From contig NZ_CP041637.1 in assembly GCF_007197735.1 (NCBI RefSeq), positions 2,203,001-2,267,000 of the forward strand: a DNA stretch of 64,000 nt, in the 5' to 3' direction. The notes under the pieces are model-generated. The model worked only from the letters and a program-made list of their open reading frames with translations. It did no database searches and was not told where the DNA came from. The position numbers and the translations under genes were made by a program. Of the stretch, positions 54,675-62,451 are shown one piece after another. How positions within the stretch are numbered: the first letter of the stretch is position 1; the number at the start of each line of letters is the position of its first letter. The stretch comes from Formosa sediminum (GTDB taxonomy: Bacteria; Bacteroidota; Bacteroidia; Flavobacteriales; Flavobacteriaceae).

Positions 54675-54862
54675 AACGGTTTTGTGTATGAAACGTAGCG
54701 TATAAATAAACGCTAACTTTTCGGATTAGCACGAGCCGAATTTTTTATTTTTATGTTTAATTTTCTTTTATAAATATAACCAAATAAAAAATTTGGCGCA
54801 CTTTGTAAATACACAAAAACCTCTCGGAAAACCTATAATAGCTATGTTTTATACACGTTGTT
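54675..54862 (-). repeat. attC-like site 45 (long type)
   Basis: 188 bp; ends GTTGTGTTT / AAACACAAC; stem CCAAAT/ATTTGG. Confidence 0.8.
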
Positions 54863-54977
54863 GTGTTTTCGTACTTTGCTTTTTTTGGTTAATACATATA
54901 TATTATGTATATTTGTACTCGGATTGGGCTTTTCCCGGTCGGCATTTTTCCTCGGTCTTTACTGGGGATTTTGTTTT

Positions 54978-55709
54978 TTATGGGAATACCTTATAACCAT
55001 ATTTCTTCTTTTCAATTATATCATAAGCTCTGTTTACTTGTGTTGGCTTTAAATATTTCAATCCAATTGGTCTAGCTGTTAGGTCAGCTAATTGCAATCC
55101 ACTAGAATTTGTTTTTTTGTCTGAGATTAAAAATTTATAAACCATTTTACCAAAGTTTATATTCTTGTATCCGAACTGCTCATTTTCAGTACAAATTCTT
55201 AAAAACTCAAGTTCTAAATCTTTGTCTTCGTTATTCCCTCTTTTTTCAAAAATCAAAGAAATTTCTTTTCCTTCTTGACCGTTGTATAGTAATAGTTGAT
55301 TCAGCTTTTCTAAACCGAAACGTAAACCTAAATGATATGGATTAAAAGGTTTATTGTATTTCGACATCAGTTTTCTTTTGTCAATAACAATAGGCACAAT
55401 CTTAAAAGGTATGTCTTCTATAATTTTTGATAAGTCCAACATAAAGTTTTCTCTTAACTCTCTGTTAGTTCGTAAAAACTTAAAAGGCTCTTTAGTCTTT
55501 CTAATATCTATTTCGTGTAAAACTATTTGGTCGTGACCAAAATACTTGAATTTGAAACGTTGAAGTTCAGGAACAGCTTGCTCTATGTAATCAGATATTT
55601 TAAAACAACAAAAAGTCAATACAAATATTGGGTAATTATTGTCTACATTTTTCAATCCGTGGTCTCCTGATTCATCTACATAAACAATGTAGTCCCCTTT
55701 TTCTGTCAT
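54978..55709 (-). CDS. Cassette 45: DUF3800 protein
   Basis: 243 residues from ATG 55709; the longer frame extends into site 46. DYIVYVDESGDHG near the N-terminus (Asp-Glu-Ser-Gly) and SSGLQLADLTARPIGLKYL near the end are DUF3800 landmarks (RNase-H-like fold). Members occur in mobile and defence islands; the activity is not settled. About 115 bp between its stop and site 45 are non-coding. Confidence 0.8.
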   Translation of the reverse strand: MTEKGDYIVYVDESGDHGLKNVDNNYPIFVLTFCCFKISDYIEQAVPELQRFKFKYFGHDQIVLHEIDIRKTKEPFKFLRTNRELRENFMLDLSKIIEDIPFKIVPIVIDKRKLMSKYNKPFNPYHLGLRFGLEKLNQLLLYNGQEGKEISLIFEKRGNNEDKDLELEFLRICTENEQFGYKNINFGKMVYKFLISDKKTNSSGLQLADLTARPIGLKYLKPTQVNRAYDIIEKKKYGYKVFP

Positions 55710-55749
55710 AAATTTTAATCTGTATTCGTATTTTTGTGGTATGAAACAC

Positions 55750-55873
55750 AACGTGTTTGTGTATGATTTCGTTGCGTGTTTTAGCAACTAATTTAGCAAA
55801 TACAAACCGAATAGAAAATCCGCGAGGATTTTCGTAAGTAAACCTGTACTAGCAATGAATTATACACGGTGTT
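55750..55873 (-). repeat. attC-like site 46
   Basis: 124 bp; ends GTTGTGCTTA / TAAGCACAAC; stem GAAAATCC/GGATTTTC; close to site 17. Confidence 0.85.
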
Positions 55874-55877
55874 GTGC

Positions 55878-57143
55878 TTAGTTATTTTCCTTACTTTCTA
55901 TTATTATTGTTCTTGCTATTTGACTAATTATTTCAATTTCTATTCTTAATTTGTCAATATTCCCAGGTGATGGATTAAAAGGAACTGCTTTAGATTCATC
56001 AAAATCAGGATTGGAATGAACAATAGAGCATCTAGTCGAGTATATTCTTTTTGTTAATTCTCCAAAGAAATTTCCTTCCTTTTCAAAATCGATTGCAGGT
56101 AATTTTAACGGTTTTACACAATCAAAAGTTAAAGGCTCCGAAAAGTGTTCGATTAATTCTAATTCCTCAATAGATTCCTTTAATTCTTCCCTTCTAATAT
56201 ATTGCTTTAATACTCTTTCAATTTTTACCTTATCATTTGTATGTCGGTCATTTTCTTTTTTGAACAGATTTATTGCAGTCGTTACATATTTATCAGTTTT
56301 TATATGAAAATCTGGTTTAAGCAAAATCTTTTTTACTTCTTTAGAAACTAAGTCGTATGCACTTTTGTCTGAGAAATATTCAATAATATGGTAATAACAA
56401 ATGAATTTAAAAGGTAAAAAATCTACCTTTTCTGCAATATGAAAATATTGAATTAATTCAGGAATATATTTTTTATAAACCAAGTTAAACTTTTCGGAAG
56501 GTAATTCATTCTTTTTTCTACGTCTTCTGAAATATCTTCTTAATAGACCATCAATATTTACTGTTTCTAAAGCTATATCATAATTATATTCTATATCAAA
56601 TAATACAGAATTTATAATACTACGGACGTCATTTATTACTCCATCTGGACTCTCTTTTTTAAAGTTCTCTATCTTTAGAATAGTGGGTCTTCTTCTTGAA
56701 TATCTAAAAGCGCCTCTAACGAACTTAATAAATTTCGGTAAGGTGTTATCTTCTCCGATTTCTAAAAGAATGTTTAAGTCATTTTTGAAGTAATTCATCC
56801 CAATGTTACAGACAACAGCTCTGTTTACATCTTCATCAAACTCGATATTTCTGAATGAAGTTCTGTAAGATATTGTGGTTAAAAGTACTTCAATTGTATT
56901 TTCATATTTAATAGCAAGAAAGTCAGTAAAAATAAAAAGTTCTTTTCTTAAAAGGTCCGATATTAAATCAATGTCGTCGTCAGGTTTTAGAACTATTTGA
57001 AACTCAGAATTACCTTTAAAACCTGAAACATAAATTCGGTCTTCTTTTTTTATTCCTTCTTCTAAATAATGAAATTGTTCTTCTTTCAATTCAAAAGTCA
57101 AATCCTTAAATTCATTCTCTAAAAGTTCTAATTTTTCTTTCAT
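55878..57143 (-). CDS. Cassette 46: HEPN-motif protein, ApeA-like
   Basis: 421 residues, soluble. Basic, helical centre (RRYFRRRRKKNELP) and a C-terminal helical domain with YSTRCSIVHSNPDFD: R371 and H376 form the HEPN Arg-x4-His ribonuclease motif. Unrelated at sequence level to the HEPN protein of cassette 15. Possibly an RNA-cutting defence protein; inferred from the motif only. Confidence 0.6.
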   Translation of the reverse strand: MKEKLELLENEFKDLTFELKEEQFHYLEEGIKKEDRIYVSGFKGNSEFQIVLKPDDDIDLISDLLRKELFIFTDFLAIKYENTIEVLLTTISYRTSFRNIEFDEDVNRAVVCNIGMNYFKNDLNILLEIGEDNTLPKFIKFVRGAFRYSRRRPTILKIENFKKESPDGVINDVRSIINSVLFDIEYNYDIALETVNIDGLLRRYFRRRRKKNELPSEKFNLVYKKYIPELIQYFHIAEKVDFLPFKFICYYHIIEYFSDKSAYDLVSKEVKKILLKPDFHIKTDKYVTTAINLFKKENDRHTNDKVKIERVLKQYIRREELKESIEELELIEHFSEPLTFDCVKPLKLPAIDFEKEGNFFGELTKRIYSTRCSIVHSNPDFDESKAVPFNPSPGNIDKLRIEIEIISQIARTIIIESKENN

Positions 57144-57167
57144 TTAGTTTTTTTGGTAATTAAGCAC

Positions 57168-57294
57168 AACGGTCTTGTGTATGGTTAGTTGCGTGGTTAA
57201 GCAACTAAGTTAGCAAACTTTTACGAACCCGAGAAAATTCCACAGGAATTTTCGCAAGTACTGAAGAACCTAGCAATTAATTATACACGGTGTT
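57168..57294 (-). repeat. attC-like site 47
   Basis: 127 bp; ends GTTGCCAGTA / TACTGGCAAC; stem GAAAATTCC/GGAATTTTC with loop ACA. Confidence 0.85.
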
Positions 57295-57315
57295 GCCAGT
57301 AGTTTTTTATTCCGT

Positions 57316-57780
57316 TCAATAGGGTTCAAATTTTGCGTTTTTAGGAAATCCGTGATAATAAACGACTTCTATTTCAAAACCTGTTGCTCCTTTCCAACGT
57401 TTAAAATTATTCCATTTCAGGGAGTCTAATATTTTTTCCGAATTAGATAGCACCAATTTATCCAATTCCGATAGTTTTTTATAAGCAATTTGTGAATCCA
57501 AATCTTTTGGAATTTCTCCATAAAATAATCGATAAACAGAATTTTTGTCCTTTTTCGTACGCTTATTAATTCCGTTTGAATATAAGCTGTAATAAACAGA
57601 ATCTGAAACTTTTATTACAATCCGCTTTTTATATTCTTCGTTATTTAAATCCGTTTGCACATAATATTTCACAGTTCCAAAGTCCGTTTTCTGTCGTTTA
57701 ATCAGTCCTTTGTTAGTCGAACAAGAAACCAAAAAAGCAATTACAACAAAAATTAATATTTTCAGCGGTTTGTTTTTCAT
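57316..57780 (-). CDS. Cassette 47: lipoprotein of unknown function
   Basis: 154 residues; SPII signal LKILIFVVIAFLVSC, then KGLIKRQKTDFGTVKYYVQT and a C-terminal GATGFEIEVVYYHGFPKN. The 152 bp upstream are AT-rich and non-coding, room for a promoter. No family recognised. Confidence 0.65.
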   Translation of the reverse strand: MKNKPLKILIFVVIAFLVSCSTNKGLIKRQKTDFGTVKYYVQTDLNNEEYKKRIVIKVSDSVYYSLYSNGINKRTKKDKNSVYRLFYGEIPKDLDSQIAYKKLSELDKLVLSNSEKILDSLKWNNFKRWKGATGFEIEVVYYHGFPKNAKFEPY

Positions 57781-57932
57781 TCCGTTTAGTTTTTTTTTCG
57801 CCTATTTAATTCAAGAAATGTTTTCAGTTCCGCTTAATTTAATCTTTCATTTAAAATTCAAAAAAAAAATCAAATTCTGTTTATTTTTTGTCGTTTTTCA
57901 ATTTAAGTTACGATTTTTCTTAAATTACTGGC

Positions 57933-58056
57933 AACGTGTTTGTATATGGTTTGTTGCGTGGTTAAGCAACTAAGTTAATAAATAAAAATCGAATAGAAAA
58001 TCCGCGAGGATTTTCGTAAGTAGGCGAGAAGCCAGCAATAAATTATATACGGTGTT
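57933..58056 (-). repeat. attC-like site 48
   Basis: 124 bp; ends GTTGTGTGTA / TACACACAAC (same as cassette 13); stem GAAAATCC/GGATTTTC; nearly the same as sites 8, 15 and 41. Confidence 0.85.
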
Positions 58057-58068
58057 GTGTGTAGTACT

Positions 58069-59646
58069 TTATTTTTCATTAAAAGTCAGTTCTGTAATTT
58101 CTTTTTCAAATTCAAAAAAGAATGTCATTTCTTGATTTGAAATCAAGTATCCAAATAGTTTTATATCCCTAAAAGTATATTTGTTTTGTTCATTATAACT
58201 GTAAATATTTTTTTTTGGTTTTTTGTAGGTAGCAATAATTGAATTGTTTTTTAAAATTCCAGTTATAGAATGTTTCTCTTCGCCAATTTCCCAAGATATT
58301 TCAATAGTGTTATCGTTTTGAGAAACTATTACAGGTCTTTCATTTAAATGCCATTTATTTGAACTTTGAATTTTAATAATTCTCGAAGTAAAGATTGCAT
58401 TTCCAAAATGATTAAAAAACCTATATTTTTTATTCGCTTTTTTTAATATTTTCTCTTCTAATTCCTTTTCCTCCGTGATTTTAGATTTTATAGAAGAAGT
58501 AGCTTTAAATACATTCTCGTGAGGATTTTTAAAATCTTCTGCTTTATTCAAATATTCTTCTGCTTCCTTCACAAAACCAAGATGAATTAATTGATATGCT
58601 AAATTCGAAGCAGCTAAACTATTTTTTAATTCAAAAGCCTTTTTATATTGTTCAATGGATTTAATTTCTAAACCAAGATTTTTGTAAGCAACTCCAATAT
58701 TATTTAATGCATTTTGGTCTTTTGAATTAAAACCTAAAAGCTTTTTATATAATAGAAATCCTAAATCTTTTAAATCCTCTTTAGTTTCGCTATAATTATA
58801 TGCTGAATCAAATAATAAATAAGTATTGTTAGGTGATAACTCTAGAGCTTTTTGATAAGCTACTGATTCTAATAATTTGTCTTCATTTTTTTTATAATAA
58901 TTAGCTAATGCTCTATATAAAGTTGTTTTCGGTTGCTTTTCATTAATAGAATCTATGTGTTTTAATATAATTTCTAGAGAATCTTTTTGATTTTCATTTT
59001 CCAAATAATATTCCGATATTTTTGAGATGCAATATGATTTTTGTTCATTGTCTGTTGTTATATCTAAAGCTTTACTCGCTAAATCAATAGCTTTTTCATA
59101 ATTGTTTGCTTCTTTATAAATTAGACTCAGATAATATAAACCAACCGACTTTTGTTCATTGTCATTTTCGATCTCTGATGTATAATTTTCCAATTCATTA
59201 AAGGCAGAAGTATCTCCATAGAAATGTCTCCAATAGAAATTTCGAATTATTTCCTCTTTTCTTTTTTTTGAGTTAGTTTCTTTCTCTAATATTTTGTCAA
59301 AAAAATCTTTAGCATCTTTGAATTTTCTTTCACGTAATGCTTCGTGATATAAAATATGAATATTGTTTTCTTCTTCTATTTTAGGGATTTCTTCATTATC
59401 GTCTTCTACAGACTCTCCTTTAGGTTTTTCTTTTTCTTGATTAATTATTTCATTTTCTTCTTTGTTTTCTTTTCTATGAAGTTCAAATTCTGTGTCGCCT
59501 CTTTTAACTCTAACTTGAGTAAAATTGCTTACAAATGACCAAATAGTTTTCCATTTGATTAGGAAAGTTATTATGAAAAAAATAACAAGAAGAAATTTCC
59601 ATTGACTTCCGATAGTTTTAATTATTTCAATTGTATTATTGTTCAT
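58069..59646 (-). CDS. Cassette 48: membrane-anchored TPR protein
   Basis: 525 residues: N-terminal TM (WKFLLVIFFIITFLIKW), acidic linker, then TPR units at about 95-400 (YYLSLIYKEANNYEKAIDLA; ALNNIGVAYKNLGLEIKSIE; AASNLAYQLIHLGFVKEAEE) and a C-terminal beta domain. Probably binds a protein partner at the membrane. Partner unknown. Confidence 0.75.
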   Translation of the reverse strand: MNNNTIEIIKTIGSQWKFLLVIFFIITFLIKWKTIWSFVSNFTQVRVKRGDTEFELHRKENKEENEIINQEKEKPKGESVEDDNEEIPKIEEENNIHILYHEALRERKFKDAKDFFDKILEKETNSKKRKEEIIRNFYWRHFYGDTSAFNELENYTSEIENDNEQKSVGLYYLSLIYKEANNYEKAIDLASKALDITTDNEQKSYCISKISEYYLENENQKDSLEIILKHIDSINEKQPKTTLYRALANYYKKNEDKLLESVAYQKALELSPNNTYLLFDSAYNYSETKEDLKDLGFLLYKKLLGFNSKDQNALNNIGVAYKNLGLEIKSIEQYKKAFELKNSLAASNLAYQLIHLGFVKEAEEYLNKAEDFKNPHENVFKATSSIKSKITEEKELEEKILKKANKKYRFFNHFGNAIFTSRIIKIQSSNKWHLNERPVIVSQNDNTIEISWEIGEEKHSITGILKNNSIIATYKKPKKNIYSYNEQNKYTFRDIKLFGYLISNQEMTFFFEFEKEITELTFNEK

Positions 59647-59684
59647 TTAGATGTTATATTTTCGTTTCTATCGGTATTACACAC

Positions 59685-59810
59685 AACGGTTACGTATATG
59701 AAATGTTGCGTGTTTGTGTGCGAGGATTTTCCGAAGGAAAATCAGAAGCAAGCAAACAAAGCAACTAACATTGGCTAAGCACAAAATAGCAATTTTTTAT
59801 ATACATTGTT
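59685..59810 (-). repeat. attC-like site 49
   Basis: 126 bp; ends GTTACCACAC / GTGTGGTAAC; stem GATTTTCC/GGAAAATC. Site of the first (right-most) cassette. Confidence 0.85.
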
Positions 59811-60447
59811 ACCACACGTTTTTATTTATTCCGATTAATTTTTTCATCACTTGATTGTATCGGTACATTATTCTAATCTTTTCACGGGTCGGTTCAATGT
59901 AGTTGTATTTTATCGCATATTCAACTTCTATTTGTCTATGTATTTCCATAGATTTTTCTGTTGGCCAACAAACAGCTAATCCAAGAAGTTCGCGTTTTCC
60001 ATTCTTAAAATCCAATTCTGCTTGTTGTTCGCTATACTTATTGTGAAATTCTGGGTTTCCAATTGAATCTCGGTAGACAGATAATTTTTTGTCAGATATC
60101 CGAAGTTTTAGAGTGTCTCTAATTTCATTATAGTCAAATTCAAAGTTTTCATTTAGAACTGGTGAATGGTCATTTACCCTTATGAAAATAGAGTCATTAA
60201 ATACAGTACTAATTTTAAAAAATCCATTTAAGTCAGTTTTGAGTTCTGTTATGCTGTCCTTTTGTAGAATCTTAATTTTATGGTTCCGATTTGTTAGATT
60301 TTCTATTGTTTCATCAGGGAATGATTCCAAAACATTCCATTCATTTTCGATTGATTTATAAAATTCCACCTTTCCAACAATTTCTTTTTGCGAGTAAAGA
60401 CTTTGTTGGAAAATCAAAATGGTCAATATGAAAACGATTTTTCTCAA
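59809..60447 (-). CDS. Cassette 49: exported protein with carboxypeptidase-regulatory-like domain
   Basis: 212 residues from TTG 60447. Signal IVFILTILIFQQSLYSQ, then KEIVGKVEF ... LKTDLNGFFKISTVFNDSIF, a pattern of CarboxypepD_reg-like beta sandwiches. The stop TAA is in the core box of site 49 (GGTAACA). It is the cassette next to the right edge of the array, where newest insertions would be expected in an integron. Confidence 0.6.
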   Translation of the reverse strand: MRKIVFILTILIFQQSLYSQKEIVGKVEFYKSIENEWNVLESFPDETIENLTNRNHKIKILQKDSITELKTDLNGFFKISTVFNDSIFIRVNDHSPVLNENFEFDYNEIRDTLKLRISDKKLSVYRDSIGNPEFHNKYSEQQAELDFKNGKRELLGLAVCWPTEKSMEIHRQIEVEYAIKYNYIEPTREKIRIMYRYNQVMKKLIGINKNVW

Positions 60448-60500
60448 ATGTGTGGTAACTAGTTATATACAAAACATCGTTAACGATTATCTATAAAATA
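60448..60500 (-). other. Array edge: candidate attI-like junction
   Basis: The last boundary GGTAAC (60455-60459) is not followed by a cassette site. The flank holds a perfect palindrome ATCGTTAACGAT at 60476-60487. In an integron this is where attI would lie. No integrase gene follows. Confidence 0.4.
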
Positions 60501-60769
60501 TTCCGGATAAACCAATGTTTATGTTGTTAATATAAAAGTACAGATAATATTGTTTTTTTCGTTAATCTTTCTTTTTTTTTAATAGTGAATAATAAATTAT
60601 TCTCATATAAAGATTTAAATGCTCATATAAAGCTTATGGTATCTACCTAATACTAAAACTCTAAAAAAAAAAATCCTACTACTTTACATATTAGATTATA
60701 ATACATTTATTAAAAGATAGTGAGGTACAAGGAAGGATTTATTCTAAAAACATATCAATCTATGGATTT

Positions 60770-61262
60770 GTGGCTTTTCAACCCAATAGTACTCTAATAA
60801 TCATTCACAAAACTCTTCATCAGCTCATAATTATAAAGACTTATGATTGGTTGGTGAAACTTTACTCGAAAAATGCAAAAATTAGCGGATATTCATTGGT
60901 GCCACTTTTAGAAAACCCTAATTAAGAATGGACCGATAGAGAATTATTTATTTACTGTTGGTAATGGGCTGCAGGCGAACAGGAAGAAGCCAAATTCAAG
61001 AAGTCGGCGGTTTGATAATAATAGTCAAATGTATTTTATTTTTAACAATCCCTCGTAAACAAACGATGTATCTGCAGAACATCTAGAAGTTATAACATAT
61101 TTAAGAACATACTATAACCAGTGGTGGGATCAGTTATACTCTTAAGGTGAATGTAGGTTTGCCGAAAGTAGACCCAAAAGATTAACCACTGGTTAAGTAT
61201 TATTATTGACAGTCAAAAGAAACAGGGATAACAGAATGGTATCCAAAAGTACAAACTAACAA
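60770..61262 (+). pseudogene. Sulfatase (family S1) C-terminal relic
   Basis: Decayed plus-strand frames give, in order, WTDRELFIYCW, WAAGEQEEAKFKKSAV, TNDVSAEHLEVITYLRTYYN followed by QWWDQ, then KYYY and QSKETGITEWYPKVQTN. These match the end of arylsulfatases (DRTLF, NDVS-x-HPEVV, YDQWW). Several stops and frame changes. It fits a past sulfated-polysaccharide locus next to the gene at 62452. Confidence 0.6.
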
Positions 61263-61670
61263 GGTCTTTTAATTTTTAGACTATCTAAGGTATTTTATTA
61301 CAATATGTGTATAGTTATAAAATCGATGGTTATGAGCTTGTAATAATTTTTATGTAATCTTTTTGAGGTTCTAAAATACAAGGCGTTAATAATAAAGGGA
61401 ATATGAAACGCTTCAATTGGAATTGATAGAATTAAATGGGAGTAGGAATATTGTGTTAGATTAAGAATTGTAAAATTAATAAATTAGAATTTTATGCTGA
61501 CCTATTTTTAAGGAAGGCTACAATTGACCAGTGTTTCGTTGCAAGTCCAATAGAGGGAGAATTTGGATTTAAAAACTCTAATTTGAATTTTTTAGCCAAA
61601 TGATAATTAAATTAAAATAAATTTTATATCAATTTGATTAATTTTGTACTGTGAATGTCAAATATCTATT
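61263..61670. other. Decayed intergenic DNA
   Basis: AT-rich, no credible ORF, site or RNA recognised. Short open stretches occur but none resembles a known protein. Confidence 0.5.
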
Positions 61671-61887
61671 TTAATATGTCCTATAGCGTGTCCTGTACTC
61701 TTTTTATTATTGTAAGTAGCTGTAAATTAATTATTTGTAATAATTGACTGAGTCCTGCCACCCCGACAATTTTGACATATTGTAAACTAAACAAATATTA
61801 AACTAATGATTTTCAAGGGTTTAATATTTATTAGTTTCAATTGTTTTCAATTGAAACTAACTATTAATATGTCCTATAGCATGTCCT
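61671..61887 (+). repeat. attP-like region: two 24-bp direct repeats around a tRNA-3'-end-like core
   Basis: Direct repeats at 61671-61694 and 61864-61887 match in 23 of 24 bases (core ATGTCCTATAGC, then TGTCCT). Between them, 61749-61766 reads GAGTCCTGCCACCCCGAC, like the T-arm and acceptor end of a tRNA. The integrase relic begins 80 bp downstream. Arm-core-arm-int order is that of tyrosine-integrase attachment sites. Confidence 0.5.
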
Positions 61888-61967
61888 ATTTTTATAGGAT
61901 AACCTTTCGTAAATTATAGACCATAAGGGACTTATCAGAGATTTGACTTTAACTAAAGTGAAATGTT

Positions 61968-62228
61968 ATGAAAACCACAAAGACATTCAGTGTAACTTCT
62001 GTCTAAAAAAGATCCATTAAAAATAATGGTCAAATTCCTATTTATGCCCGTATTTTAGTAAATGGTGTTGGAGCTGATATTAGTCTCCAACATTCAACTT
62101 TAGCCTCTAATTGGTGTCATAAATCTTTTAGTGTAAAATCTAGGTTAAAAGAATCTAAGAATATTAATCTTTACCTCAATGAAGTGTATTCAGATTTATT
62201 AGAATGTCACAAACAACTTTGTTTGTAA
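61968..62228 (+). pseudogene. Tyrosine recombinase (Bacteroidetes type), N-terminal relic
   Basis: 87 codons from ATG 61968: MKTTKTFSVTSV, TAA at codon 13, then RSIKNNGQIPIYARILVNGV and KSRLKESKNINLYLNEVYSD, ending at TAA. This is the arm-type DNA-binding domain of flavobacterial/CTnDOT-like integrases. The core-binding and catalytic domains are absent. It is not an IntI-type integrase and is dead. Confidence 0.75.
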
Positions 62229-62451
62229 AGGGATTCTCTTATCAGATCAAAATGTTATAATTACATCTTTTTGCTTATGTTATTTCACTATATCAATTTA
62301 AATCGTAAAACAATCTATTGGAATTCTGTTTTTTTGGTTTTTAAAAACTTAAATGGGTATTAATTTATAAGTTTTGATGTATAAGTTATAAAAAATAGAT
62401 TTAAGTTTTTATAGTTTTCAGATTCAAATTATAACTAATTAAAACTTAATC
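62229..62451. other. Leader region of the CBM6/beta-helix gene
   Basis: 223 bp, AT-rich, no ORF. It should contain the promoter of the downstream gene; no clear Bacteroidota promoter pair was found. Confidence 0.5.

Larger units (their letters stand above)
12119..60459 (-). other. Integron-like gene-cassette array, 49 cassettes, no integrase in window
   Basis: Forty-nine units repeat: on the minus strand CGTT(A/G) boundary, gene, then an imperfect-palindrome site. For nearly all units the first 9-10 bases after the boundary are the reverse complement of the last bases before its own site. All ordinary genes point the same way. Duplicated cassettes share homology from their left site exactly to the right GTT and not beyond. 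Site interiors differ but fold into similar hairpins. This matches integron cassettes (gene plus attC). Known attC R' is GTTRRRY; here only GTTR is constant, so the sites are non-canonical and the identification is inference. Confidence 0.85.

Noticed and set aside
54793-55052. Overlapping plus-strand ORFs in site 45 and the end of cassette 45
   Set aside because: They read through the site arms and the DUF3800 gene in antisense; hydrophobic composition comes from AT-rich DNA.
12119-60459. CRISPR array
   Set aside because: Repeats are 120-190 bp palindromes separated by whole genes of variable length, with no short unique spacers and no cas genes.
12119-60459. REP/BIME-type intergenic palindromes
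   Set aside because: Each site is matched to its own cassette by complementary ends and moves with it in duplicated cassettes; REP elements do not carry neighbouring genes with fixed boundaries.
61749-61766. A complete tRNA gene
   Set aside because: Only the T-arm/acceptor-like 18 bp is present; no anticodon or D arm upstream.
61968-62228. Integrase relic as the array's own integron integrase
   Set aside because: Its domain is the Bacteroidetes arm-binding type of ICE/transposon integrases, lacks the catalytic domain and has an early stop; nothing in it is IntI-specific.
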